From NCBI GenBank assembly GCA_003024785.1, contig PUQB01000296.1:396507-460506 (forward strand): a stretch of DNA of 64,000 nucleotides, in the 5' to 3' direction. The stretch is from Selaginella tamariscina. Its lineage: Eukaryota > Streptophyta > Lycopodiopsida > Selaginellales > Selaginellaceae. Under the pieces are notes generated by a model. The model worked only from the letters and a program-made list of their open reading frames with translations, did no database searches and was not told where the DNA came from. Positions 1-10,652 of the stretch are shown piece after piece. The position numbers and the translations under genes are program-made. Each line of letters begins with the position of its first letter. The first letter of the stretch is position 1.

Positions 1-133
1 AGAAGTGCAGCATCATCTTCAACGCGCTCGGGATTTGCAACAACAAGCTGATCGTTCCCGTTCCTCTCCTCCAGCATTCACAATTGGTGACCAAGTGTGG
101 CTCCTCCGGCGTCATTGGCCAACCACACGTCCC

Positions 134-283
134 TGTGACAAGCTGGACTATCAACGCTTGGGGCCATTTCGCATCATCGAAAAACTCTCTGATGTGACGT
201 TTCGTCTCTGTGACAAGCTGGACTATCAACGCTTGGAGCCATTTCGCATCATCGACAAACTCTCTGATGTGACGTTTCGTCTC
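134..283 (+). repeat. 75-bp tandem duplication of the GPF/Y module
   Basis: Two adjacent 75-base copies (134-208 and 209-283) each encode 25 residues beginning CDKLDYQRL and ending VTFRL. They differ at only a few positions. The period is a multiple of three, so the duplication is in frame. It is the first of three successive tandem expansions in TE-1. Confidence 0.9.
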
Positions 284-350
284 GAGCTTCCGCCAACCAT
301 CTGGATCCATCCCGTGTTCCATGTTTCTTTGTTGGAGCCTTATCATGCTC

Positions 351-840
351 GAGGTTGCTGCAATTCTTGACTCCAAACTTGTGGAGCCTTATCATGCTCC
401 TTCTGAACCTGGCCAATTTCTTCCATCACCTCCTCCAGTTACAGTTGCTGGTGAACCTGAGTTTGAGGTTGCTGCAATTCTTGACTCCAAACTTGTGGAG
501 CCTTATCATGCTCCTTCTGAACCTGGCCAACTTCTTCCACCACCTCCTCCAGTTACAGTTGCTGGTGAACCTGAGTTCGAGGTTGCTGCAATTCTTGACT
601 CCAAACTTGTGGAGCCTTATCATGCTCCTTCTGAACCTGGCCAACTTCTTCCACCACCTCCTCCAGTTATAATTGCTGGTGAACCTGAGTTCGAGGTTGC
701 TGCAATTCTTGACTCCAAACTTGTGGAGCCTTATCATGCTCCTTCTGAACCTGGCCAACTTCTTCCACCACCTCCTCCAGTTACAGTTGCTGGTGAACCT
801 GAGTTCGAGGTTGCTGCAATTCTTGACTTCAAACTTGTTT
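351..840 (+). repeat. 114-bp tandem repeat of the integrase-chromodomain linker
   Basis: Starts at 351, 465, 579, 693 and 807 give an exact 114-base (38-codon) period: four full units and one partial. Each unit encodes EVAAILDSKLVEPYH, a proline run and AGEPEF. This is the linker and first chromodomain strand that TE-3 has once. Units are nearly identical, which argues for recent unequal exchange or replication slippage. Confidence 0.92.
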
Positions 841-878
841 CGTGGACTAGATCGGTTATCCACCTAGCGAACGCACTT

Positions 879-3800
879 GGAGCCTGCTGCTCATCTTGTT
901 CATGCTCCTGGACCAGTAACGCTGCTCATCTTGTTCATGCTCCTGGACCAGTAACGCTGCTCATCTTGTTCATGCTCCTGTAGGCTCATCTTGAGCATGC
1001 TCCTGGACGGCTCATCTTGAGCATGCTCATGGACCAGTAACGCTGCTCATCTTGTTCATGAGCCTGGTGGGAGCCTGCTGCTCATCTTGTTCATGCTCCT
1101 GGACCAGCTGCTCATCTTGTTCATGCTCCTGGACCAGTAACGCTGCTCATCTTTTTCATGCTCCTGGTAGGCTCATCTTGAGCATGCTCCTGGACCAGTA
1201 ACGCTGCTCATCTTGTTCATGCTCCTGGACCAGTAACGCTGCTCATCTTGTTCATGCTCCTGGACCAGTAACGCTGCTCATCTTGTTCATGCTCCTGAAC
1301 TAGTACGCTGCTTATCTTGTTCATGATCCTAAACCAGTAACGCTGCTCATCTTGTTCATGATCCTGGACCAGTAACGCTGCTCATCTTGTTCATGATCCT
1401 GGACCAGTAACACGCGGTGCTCGTCATTTGTGGGAGCCTGCTGCTCGTCTTGTTCATGCTCCTGGACCAGCTGCTCGTCTTGTTCATGCTCCTGGACCAG
1501 CTGCTCGTCTTGTTCATGCTCCTGGACCAGTTGCTCATGCTCCTGGACCAGCTGCTCATCTTGTTCATGCTCCTGGACCAGTAACGCTGCTCATCTTGTT
1601 CATGCTCCTGGTAGGCTCATCTTGAGCATGCTCCTGGACCAGTAACGCTGCTCATCTTGTTCATGCTCCTGGACCAGTAACGCTGCTCATCTTGTTCATG
1701 ATCCTGGACTAGTAACGCTGCTCATCTTGTTCATGATCCTGGACCAATAACGCGCGGTGCTCGTCATCTGGTAGGAGCCTGCTGCTCATCTTGTTCATGC
1801 TCATGGACCAGCTGCTCATCTTGTTCATGCTCCTGGACCAGCTGCTCATGCTCCTGACCAGCTGCTCATCTTGTTCATGCTCCTGGACTAGTAACGCTGC
1901 TCATCTTGTTCATGCGCCTACCATCATCTGGTGGAGCATGCTGCTCATCTTGTTCATGCTCCTGGACCAGCTGCTCATCTTGTTCATGCTCCTGGACCAG
2001 TAATGCGCGGTGCTCGTTATCTGGTGGGAGCCTGCTGCTCATCTTGTTCATGCTCCTGGACCAGCTGCTCATCTTGTTCATGCTCCTGGACCAGTAACGC
2101 GCGGTGCTCGTCACTGATGGGAGCTTGCTGCTCATCTTGTTCATGATCCTGGACCAGCTGCTCGTTCTTGTTCATGCTCCTGGACCAGTTGCTCATGCTC
2201 CTGGACAGCTGCTCATCTTGTTCATGCTCCTGGACCAGTAACGCTGCTCATCTTGTTCATGCTCCTGGTAGGCTCATCTTGAGCATGCCCTGGACCAGTA
2301 ACGCTGCTCATCTTGTTCATGCTCCTGACCAGTAACGCTGCTCATCTTGTTCATGATCCTGGACTAGTAACGCTGCTCATCTTGTTCATGATCCTGGACC
2401 AATAACGCGCGGTGCTCGTCATCTGGTAGGAGCCTGCTGCTCATGTGTTCATGCTCCTGGACCAGCTGCCATCTTGTTCATGCTCCTGGACTAGTAACGC
2501 TGCTCATCTTGTTCATGCGCCTACCATCATCTGGTGGGAGCATGCTGCTCATCTTGTTCATGCTCCTGGACCAGCTGCTCATCTTGTTCATGCTCCTGGA
2601 CCAGCTGCTCATCTTGTTCATGCTCCTGACCAGTAATGCGCGGTGCTCGTTATCTGGTGGGAGCCTGCTGCTCATCTTGTTCATGCTCCTGGACCAACTG
2701 CTCATCTTGTTCATGCTCCTGGACCAGTAACGCGCGGTGCTCGTCATCTGATGGAGCTTGCTGCTCATCTTGTTCATGATCCTGGACCAGCTGCTCATCT
2801 TGTTCATGCTCCTGGACTAGTAACGCTGCTCATCTTGTTCATGCTCCTGGACTAGTAACGCTGCTCTCTTGTTCATGCTCCTGGTAGGCTCATCTTGAGC
2901 ATGCTCCTGGACTAGTAACGCTGCTCATCTTGTTCATGCTCCTGGACCAGTAACGCTGCTCATCTTGTTCATGAGCCTAGACCAGTAACGCTGCTCATCT
3001 TGTTCATGAGCCTAGACCAGTAACGCTGCTCATCTTGTTCATGATCCTGGACTAGTAACGCGCGGTGCTCGTCATCTGGTGGAGCCTGCTGGCTCATCTT
3101 GTTCATGCTTCTGGACCAAGCTGCTCATCTTGTTTCATGATCCTGGACCAGTAACGCGCGGTGCTCGTCATCTGGTGGGAGCCTGCTGGCTCATCTTGTT
3201 CATGCTCATGGACCAGCTGCTCATCTTGTTCATGCTCCTGGACCAGTAACGCGCGGTGCTCGTCATCTGGTGGGAGCTTGCTGCTCATCTTGTTCATGCT
3301 CCTGGACCAGCTGCTCATCTCGTCTCCTGGACGAGCTGCTCATCTTGTTCATGATCCTGGACCAATAACGCGCGTACTCGTCATCTGGTGGGAGCCTGCT
3401 GCTCATCTTGTTCATGCTCCTGGACCAGCTGCTCATCTTGTCATCTGGTGGGAGCCTGCTGCTCATCTTGTCATGCTCCTGGACCAGTAACGCTGCTCAT
3501 CTTGTTCATGCTCCTGGACCAGCTGCTCATCTTGTCATCTGGTGGGAGCCTGCTGCTCATCTTGTTCATGCTCCTGGACCAGTAACGCTACTCATCTTGT
3601 TCATGCTTTTGGACCAGCTGCTCATCTTGTTCATGCTCCTGGACAGTAACGCACGATGCTCGTCATCTGGTGGGACCAGTAACGCTACTCATCTTGTTCA
3701 TGCTTTTGGACCAGCTGCTCATCTTGTTCATGCTCCTGGACCAGTAACGCACGATGCTCGTCATCTGGTGGGAGCTGCTGCTCATCTTGTTCATGCTCCT

Positions 3801-5012
3801 GGACCAGCTGCTCATCTCGTCATCTGGACCAGTAACGCACGATGCTCGTCATCTGGTGGGAGCCTGCTGCTCATCTTGTTCATGCTCCTGGACCAGCTGC
3901 TCATCTCGTCATCTGGTGGAGCCTACTGACCATCTTGTCATCTGGTGGGAGCCTGCTGCTCTCTTGTCATCTGGTGGAGCCTGCTTCATGCTCCTGGACT
4001 AGTAACGCTGCTCATTTGTTCATGCTCTGGACCAACTGCTCATCTCGTCATCTGGTTCATGCTCCTGGACCAGCTGCTCATCTCGTCATCTGGACCAGTA
4101 ACGCACGATGCTCGTCATCTGGTGGGAGCCTGCTGCTCATCTTGTTCATGCTCCTGGACCAGCTGCTCATCTCGTCATCTGGTGGGAGCTACTGAACCAT
4201 CTTGTCATCTGGTGGGAGCCTGCTGCTCATCTTGTCATCTGGTGGGAGCCTGCTTCATGCTCCTGGACTAGTAACGCTGCTCATCTGTTCATGCTCCTGG
4301 ACCAACTGCTCATCTCGTCATCTGGTTCATGCTCCTGGACCAGCTGCTCATCTCGTCATCTGGACCAGTAACGCACGATGCTCGTCATCTGGTGGGAGCC
4401 TGCTGCTCATCTTGTTCATGCTCCTGGACCAGCTGCTCATCTCGTCATCTGGGGGAGCCTGCTTCATGCTCCTGGACTAGTAACGCTGCTCATCTTGTTC
4501 ATGTCCTGGACCAACTGCTCATCTCGTCATCTGGTGGGAGCCTGGCTTCATGCTCCTGACTAGTAAGGTTGCTCATCTTTTCATGCTCCTGGACCAGCTG
4601 GCTCATTCGTCATCTGGTGGGAGCCTGCTGCTCATCTTGTTCATGCTCCTGGACCAGCTGCTCATCTCGTCACTGGTGGGAGCTTGCTGCTCATCTTGTT
4701 CATGGCTCCTGGACCTCTCTCGTCATCTGGTGGGAGCCTGCTGCTTGCTCATCTTGTTCATGCTCCTGGACCTCATCTCGTCATCTGGGGAGCCTGCTGC
4801 TTATCTTGTTCATTGCTCCTGGAACAGTAACGCGCGGTGCTCGCTGCTCATCTTGTTCATGCTCCTGGACCTCATCTCGTCATCTGGTGGGAGCCTGCTG
4901 CTTAGCTCATCTTGTTCATGCTCCTGGACCTCATCTCGTCATCTGGTGGGAGCCTGCTGCTTATCTTGTTCATGGCTCCTGGAACAGTAACGCGCGGTGC
5001 TCGTCATCGACG
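879..5012 (+). repeat. 4.1-kb minisatellite derived from a chromodomain tail
   Basis: This is a long array of a ~30-base core encoding AAHLVHAPGP, directly abutted (30-base period) or separated by GTAAC (35-base period). A longer spacer encoding VTRGARHLVG recurs between groups and gives higher-order units. Array length divided by period suggests on the order of 100 cores. The core lies where the chromodomain C-terminus is expected: the same position in TE-3 reads RTWELASNLLHASS. The last unit runs into a terminal RRGR and stop just before the polypurine tract. Later units are shorter and more degenerate (3.9-5.0 kb). Open frames here are by-products of the repeat. Confidence 0.9.
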
Positions 5013-5022
5013 GGGAAGATAG

Positions 5023-5414
5023 TGTAAGGATCATGGGTCATTTTTGACTTTCACAAAGACTTGAACCCGAGACTTTTGGCTAACACACACATGTGTTAAC
5101 CAACTGTCCGTATGATCCTGAATGCTAAACTACATCATCAACAGCAAGGCGTATATTCATACGCATATTCCAGACCAGTGTGGACCACACATTCCAGACC
5201 AGTTGGAATCACATTCCAGACCAGTTGTGGATCATACAATCCTCAAGACCTTAGATATATAAACAGGGTTTCAGTTCCAGTTTCTCAGAATAATTCAACA
5301 CCAGTCTTCGGCCTTGTGTTTCATTTTGTATTCATTTTTTTCTTGATTACAATCTCCTCCTTCAAGGTTCCACCCTTGTTCTAAAGGTTTCGCCCTTTAC
5401 ACAAGGTCGTGACA
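5023..5414 (+). repeat. 3' LTR of TE-1
   Basis: The LTR starts TGTAAGGATC directly after the polypurine tract and ends GGTCGTGACA, giving 392 bases with TG...CA ends. A TATA-like box (tatataaa) lies near 5254. A short internal repeat built on ATTCCAGACCAGT occurs three times at about 5164-5230. The 5' LTR is outside the window, so age cannot be estimated from LTR divergence. Confidence 0.85.
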
Positions 5415-6074
5415 GACACGAATGTGCCTTATTTGGCCATGAGTGCTACACCTAGCTTAACGTGGAGAAGAAGGCTGGAGACAAGCCTCAACCTCAGCCT
5501 TTAAATGTGCATTCCAATAAGACCCATGCATGGATTCGGTTAACGTTAGGTGTTACCCTAAAAATGAGATGTACCCCTATCATCTGGAAGTTAGGGCGTC
5601 ATAGAGGGTTGTGCCTTAACGACACAAGCTAGAGCTTGCACCAGTAGAAAAGTAACGAACTTAGTCATGAACCTAGGAGCTCTCCTACTATACTCTACCT
5701 TATTTATATGACAGAGCCCCCCTCTCTTTTCCTGAATGTGTAAGTGGGCTGGCACAAAATTAACTAGCCCCTTATTAGTTAATGAGGGAGTGTTTAACTT
5801 AGCCTAACTCTAACCTAAAACCCTACTAAGTTTTAGGGCGTGGGTTAGGACAACCCTAGGGGTAGGTCAACCCTCGGGTGTATTTCTAAAAAGAATTCTA
5901 GCTTCGCTTAGAATTTCTTGAAATACTTAATGACACCTGACCGGACCATCACCAAATACTCAAATGCATTAAGTGGGCTGTTTCTTGCTACATGTAGGGT
6001 CCATCAACATAGTATAATATGTAACAACAGTTAACGTCCAAAATAAAATGGTCAAGTCAGTAAAAATTATGACA
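5415..6074 (-). repeat. S0: remnant of a family-S 1.7-kb repeat
   Basis: This matches the terminal ~650 bases of the intact family-S copies at 49.6-51.3 kb and 53.0-54.8 kb. It resumes at GACACGAATGTGCC and ends AAAATTATGACA. TE-1 interrupts it on the left and its other half is upstream of the window. The right flank starts TTGAT, a candidate 5-bp target duplication, and continues into a TE-3-type LTR. Confidence 0.8.
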
Positions 6075-6344
6075 TTGATAGTAACTGATTATACAATAAT
6101 TAGGTCAGAACTTTTTACTCACAATTCAAGAGTTAATCTAGGCATAAGCTAAAAATATACTCCATGAGTTAATTTAGGCATGAGCTAAAAATAATGTCCT
6201 TTATCTTGTAGGTATATCTTATAAGCATATCTTATTAGTATATTCTGTAGGTATATTTGTAGGTATATAGGCATATCATGTATCTCATATCCTGTATCTT
6301 GTATTATGTAGGTTGTATCCTGTATTTTGTATCGGGTCGTGACA
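6075..6344 (-). repeat. Partial TE-3-type LTR, host of S0
   Basis: The sequence from TTGATAGTAACTGATT to GGGTCGTGACA matches the inner half of the TE-3 LTRs (34.66-34.90 and 40.13-40.36 kb), including the run of degenerate 'atcctgta' heptamers. It is the outermost shell of the left-hand nest; the other half lies upstream of the window. Confidence 0.75.
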
Positions 6345-7471
6345 TATTAAACCTGTATTTATACCTCCTCAGCAACATCTTGAAAATGGGTTCCATGTGT
6401 GTGTGTGTGTGTGTGAAAGAGAGAGAGTCCATATATGTATATATATATATTGAAAGGAGGTTAATCTTCACTTACCATTTTTCATTTTTCATTCTTCAAA
6501 ATTAAAGGTCTTTAACACCTCACAGTAATTAATAGCAACACAATCAGCATTTCTTTAACAATTTAATGCTAGTATGCATCATACACAAAAAATAACCCAT
6601 GAAGACCATTGATAACAGCATGGTCTTGATTAAATATGAAAAAGAAGCTATCATATTCAAAAATAAATTGAAAATAATTATGCATTTGCATCGTGCACAC
6701 TTATATGCATATGTTTAATGTAGTGTCTGACAGTTAGAAGTCAAGGATTCGAGAAACTCTTCTACTCTTGTGCATGCCGACTGTTTGATTTGATTTGATT
6801 TAATTTAATTTAATGATTTAATTGGTCTAATTTCCCCACTTTAACACTTGTGGTACGGTTGACATAGTTTTTTAAACATTTTTCAAACACAATATCTGTT
6901 CTAATAAAATATAAATTTTATATTTATCAAGTTGAAGTACTACCTTTATGACTCTACCTTTTACTTCCGAAGGTAAACATATTTAATAATTTAAATAGAA
7001 ACTTTAAACATATTTAATAATTTAAATAGAAACTTTAAACATATTTAATAATTTAATATCATTAAAATAATTGAATTTTAGCTTACATAGTTTGCTCCTG
7101 TAATATCGAGAATCTACATCATGTCTTGTTCAAGAAAGAAGATATTCACCAAAATAAAAGAAAAAAATCAAATATAAATAAATAACATAATATATATTTA
7201 TATTTACAATTCAACTCCATAAATATATCTAATATGGCTTTAAGTTATTAAATGGAACTAATTAGTCTGAAGCCTTGTTAAAACTAGAATACGGTGAAAT
7301 ACGTATACCCATTCCTTACATACACCTTATACAACCTCCATATCTGTTTTCTAAACTTCCACCGTATATATCCGTCCTATCCTTCATATCCATGAGCTCC
7401 ATATATCTCTACACCATCAAATCCTACAAATATTTAGTCTATTAAACTCTTTATATTGGAGTAAGTTTTAA
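6345..7471. other. AT-rich spacer, no gene seen
   Basis: It holds a short (TG)n/(GA)n/(TA)n microsatellite cluster at 6393-6450 and three tandem copies of a ~32-base unit built on 'aaacatatttaataatttaa' at about 6970-7060. I see no coding signal or element ends. Confidence 0.6.
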
Positions 7472-8092
7472 TGCATTTCGAGCAGCAACTTGATACTCCC
7501 TCACGACCTTGGGGACTTCGTTAGTTTGTAAAGCTCGTGGAGTTGGATATGGCGCTGAAGTTCCCCGTGCGAGTTTACACCGGTCTTGCATAGAAGATAT
7601 AGGAGCTTGACCATTGGATTGCTATGCTGGATGTAAAATACACGCTGTGTGTATATACAGGTTCTATAAAAATATTCATTAAGAAAAGCTAACATGTATG
7701 TGAAACTCGACCAACATGCGTGTGTGTGTCGAGATTGAGAGAGAGAGAGAGAGAGAGCTTGAGATAGCATTCTAAACAAGACCTGCTGAGCTTAGACATC
7801 TTCGAGTAAGGGTATTGCACTGGACATCCCAACACTCGCATACTCTTCCAAGCAACAAACTATAGGCTTCCATGCCTCCTTTGACCAGATTCCTGGAATA
7901 TCTGTATAGGTTAATATATATCTATACGATTCATAGCTGTAGGAGAAACTAGCTAGATATTAACAGGCCACCTTGAGTTGTTCTCTATGAGTAATACAGG
8001 GCAGCATGAGATTTTGGAATGTAATTGTAAGATCTACATCTTGTTAGCGGTGCAAGCACAACCCTGAAAGATCAAACTAATTATGTGTACAC

Positions 8093-8148
<56 letters not shown>

Positions 8149-8220
8149 TGTTTAATATATTACAGTAGTTACTGGAGATGGAACGGATCCAACTTTTCGC
8201 AAGGCGATTTAATCAGATGG
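7472..8220 (-). pseudogene. OPR (12-oxophytodienoate reductase-like) exon remnants
   Basis: Four minus-strand blocks read like the N-terminal half of plant OPR / Old Yellow Enzyme proteins. About 8220-8173 encodes KLDPFHLQ and ends at a GT donor. 8063-7985 encodes VVLAPLTRCRSYNYIP and SHAALYYS, the FMN-site signature region. 7901-7792 encodes IPGIWSKEAWKPIV, then diverges. 7621-7472 encodes SNGQAPISS, TPRALQTNEVPKVV and REYQVAARNA. Junctions mostly carry GT/AG sites. The stretch that should contain GGIFFCQIWHVGR is missing, and so is everything after AARNA (the GVEIHGAHGYLIDQF barrel half), so the product would be less than half of the usual ~370-400 residues. I read it as a truncated, decaying paralogue. 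The family reduces alpha,beta-unsaturated carbonyls; OPR3-type members make jasmonate precursors in peroxisomes. This copy is not expected to be active. Confidence 0.75.
8091..8151. repeat. (GT)n-(GA)n compound microsatellite
   Basis: Runs of GTGTGT followed by GAGAGA. Similar tracts occur at 7738-7757, 8455-8470, 8690-8716, 9623-9645 and elsewhere in this AT-rich stretch. Confidence 0.9.
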
Positions 8221-8928
8221 GTTCATATAGTACGTACGTGTCACAAAACATGTTGAATTATGTGAAGTTTATATAAAGACAGAGCATGCCCAACTCGAGC
8301 GTATTCTGCTTTGTTTATCACCTGCTTGTAACATCATAAATATGAGAGAGAAGAGAGAGAGAGTTTAAGTATGTCTACACTAGTATATTTTCATGTATAA
8401 AGACAAACAGATAGGATAAACACACGCACAGACATGCACAACACATGCATGGATGTGTGTGTGTGTGTGTTGTGTGCTAGTACTAACTAGCACATTCATA
8501 TTTCTTGGCAATTATATATGTTAGTTAATTATGTGTGTAAGTTTTATTGATAAAAAATAATAATAACAATAAATAGAAGGAAACAAAATTATTTATGTTT
8601 TGCAAAACATAAAAGAACACTTATTTGTTTTATAGGGAAGTTTTTTATAATTTCCAAATTTTTGAAACGGCTTAATAATACATACGTGTGCGTGTGTGTG
8701 TGTGTGTGAGAGAGATTATTTCTCTTTGTGAAACTAAAATGCCAGAAAAAAAGCTTATATGAGAGAGAGAGAGTGGGGGTTAGAACTTGCAATTAATTAA
8801 ACTACTTAGCTAAAAACTAACTGATTAAAACTCCATCGTAATATTATGCACAATTCTTTGATAAAAATGTAAACCATTAGACACATTTTATTATGTATAT
8901 TACATGCTTTAAAACATGAGATCCTTAC
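8221..8928. other. Microsatellite-rich spacer
   Basis: This is AT-rich DNA with GT/GA tracts between the OPR remnants and the last recognised exon of the next minus-strand gene. A terminal exon of that gene could be hidden here, since its last seen exon ends in phase 2, but no convincing acceptor-plus-stop was found. Confidence 0.5.
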
Positions 8929-9257
8929 TTGACACTTGTAAGCTTGGGCATTGCTGGAAGATTGGGCTTGTACCTACAAATATACACATTGGCATATATT
9001 ACACCTCAATACACTCTCCTCTCTCGCACAGATACAACACACACTACAACTATATACACAGATATATATATTACAGGTCTCTTCAGCAGATACATCTGAC
9101 ATTACAGGAGCACATACACACACAAGATCCTTACTTGACAAGGCCTACAAATATATACACCAACTAACCACGCACGCACACACACACACAGACACGATCC
9201 TTACTTGGACGTCGGTGTAGCCTTGGGCGTGTCTGCAGGGACGGACCTATACACATA

Positions 9258-9295
<38 letters not shown>

Positions 9296-10545
9296 ATATA
9301 TATATGTTGTAGGAATATCATATACAATATGTATACTACAAACAGCCACACTTACTTCACAGCTTCCAAACCTTCGCGAAGCTTGGATGCGTACGTCACC
9401 TTGGGCCTAGAACAAATAGTGAGTCCACGCTAAACAAAGCAGGGAAGATACAACCATAAAACACAGGGATGCATAAGAATTGTTCTACTGGTGTTTAATA
9501 AAGTTACACGCACACATGCGCACACACACATTTAAAAAGTCTGATTATGCAGGTGGATCTGTTGTAGCTGGTGCATTTACCTTTATAACAAATCCACTAC
9601 GAATGTGTTAACTAATCATTTGAGAGAGAGAGAGAGAGAGAGAGCGGGGAGGGACTTACGGGCCATAAACCTCATCTTCAGCTAGCTTCAGCATCTGATT
9701 CATCCCGACGTCTAAATGGTCCAGCTCCCACAGCTGTACACACAGAAGACGTTTACATATGAATCTGAAACCACGAGGATGACTGGGAGCGGTATGACAG
9801 GCACTCGATGAGTCCAGGGCATGCTAATAAGATATTTAAGGAGGGGTTTAAGATACTTGATCATGACCGAGAACGAGCAGTGGCTGAGGCGAGATATGGG
9901 GGGAGAACTACAGGGAGAAACATTATAATATTTTAAATATATGAAGGACAAAGAACGGTAGAGATTTCATTGGAAAACGGGATAATGAATATGGTAAGCA
10001 TATTTGGCTTAAATTCTAGCTACAGTTGAAAGCGTATTCAGATATACAATCCTGTGTGTCTGTGTAAAAGTAAAATACCTTTTCTGTAATCCTAATATCA
10101 AAGCGGACAACTTTGTAGGAAGGACGGTGAATATAGTAGCGTCCTCCATACATGTCTAGTAGTATCCTTACTATTGGGATGATAGATGTAGGAGCGTCCA
10201 TGGTATCCAAGCGTTTAAAATAACGCTCGTATCGTGTTTGCCAATCCAAAAGCCAACCCCCAGGATCGCCACCGCGTGCCACGCTTATCCTCGAGATGGA
10301 AGTAGCTTGGCGGGCGGCCCACAAGGACGTGCAAGCACTCCTCTGATGCATCAACCTCCCTGTTCAAAATCCCATTTTTAAGCGCTCACACACACACGCA
10401 TAACATACCGAAGGTTTTGATGGACTGACTTGAAGCTTTTGAGCATGAAATCAATCTGCGCATCTATCTCATGGCGCCGCTTGTAGTAGGCTTCGTAATC
10501 CGGATACAGCCTCGCCCATATATCTACTGATGACTCCACGGCCAT
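8929..10545 (-). CDS. Unidentified multi-exon gene (3' end not resolved)
   Basis: Seven blocks join in one open frame with GT..AG borders: 10545-10409 (ATG; MAVESSVDIWARLYPDYEAY), 10359-10273, 10166-10079 (MYGGRYYIHRPSYKVVRF), 9823-9660 (ELDHLDVGMNQMLKLAEDE), 9406-9356, 9246-9205 and 8973-8929. The last three are microexons of 51, 42 and 45 bases, all phase 2 to phase 2, encoding lysine/proline-rich PKVTYASK, TPKATPTSK and MPKLTSVK. The visible product is ~204 residues and continues past the last block. I do not recognise the family. No signal peptide or membrane span is evident; a charged N-terminal helix (YYKRRHEIDAQ) and a basic tail are the main traits. The stretch 10354-10079 is also open in a second frame, so exon 2/3 borders are uncertain. 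The consistent splicing phases are the best evidence that this is a real gene. Confidence 0.5.
9256..9291. repeat. (CA)n microsatellite
   Basis: CA dinucleotide run inside an intron of the unidentified minus-strand gene. Comparable runs lie at 9177-9191 and 10615-10640. Confidence 0.9.
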
Positions 10546-10611
10546 GCCCACTCAGGTTCTGCCCTAAATCGCTGTTAGGGTAAAAAGCGTTGGGAATATT
10601 CTTTTTCTTAT

Positions 10612-10652
<41 letters not shown>

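Larger units (their letters stand above)
1..5414 (+). mobile_element. TE-1: 3' part of a chromodomain Ty3/gypsy retrotransposon
   Basis: Only the 3' end lies in the window. The first ~350 bases encode the integrase C-terminal (GPF/Y) module, with residues such as LGPFRII and HPVFHVSLLEPYH. The start of a chromodomain (EVAAILDS) follows, then a tandem-repeat zone, a polypurine tract (5012-5020) and a 3' LTR (5023-5414). The encoded text closely matches TE-3 at 34.9-35.3 kb, so both are chromoviruses of one clade with different LTRs. The 3' end of the reading frame is grossly expanded by repeats and the copy looks broken. The five bases after the LTR (GACAC) resume a family-S repeat, so TE-1 was inserted into that repeat. 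Its left end and left target duplication lie outside the window. Confidence 0.85.

Noticed and set aside
879-5012. Many open frames of 60-170 codons (AAHLVHAPGP-, LLILFMLLDQ- and CSSCSCSWTS-type) on both strands
   Set aside because: They are six-frame readings of one short tandem repeat with few stop codons; no independent coding evidence.
879-5012. Regularly spaced repeats resembling a CRISPR array
   Set aside because: The units abut or carry the same few spacers, the spacers are not unique, and the context is a plant retroelement.
9127-9146. Possible 10-base microexon between two accepted microexons
   Set aside because: Using it breaks the phase 2 to phase 2 pattern; skipping it keeps the frame, so it looks like a decayed exon copy.
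8589-9349. Short frames rich in THTHTH, VCVCVC or LSLSLS
   Set aside because: Translations of CA/GA/CT microsatellites.
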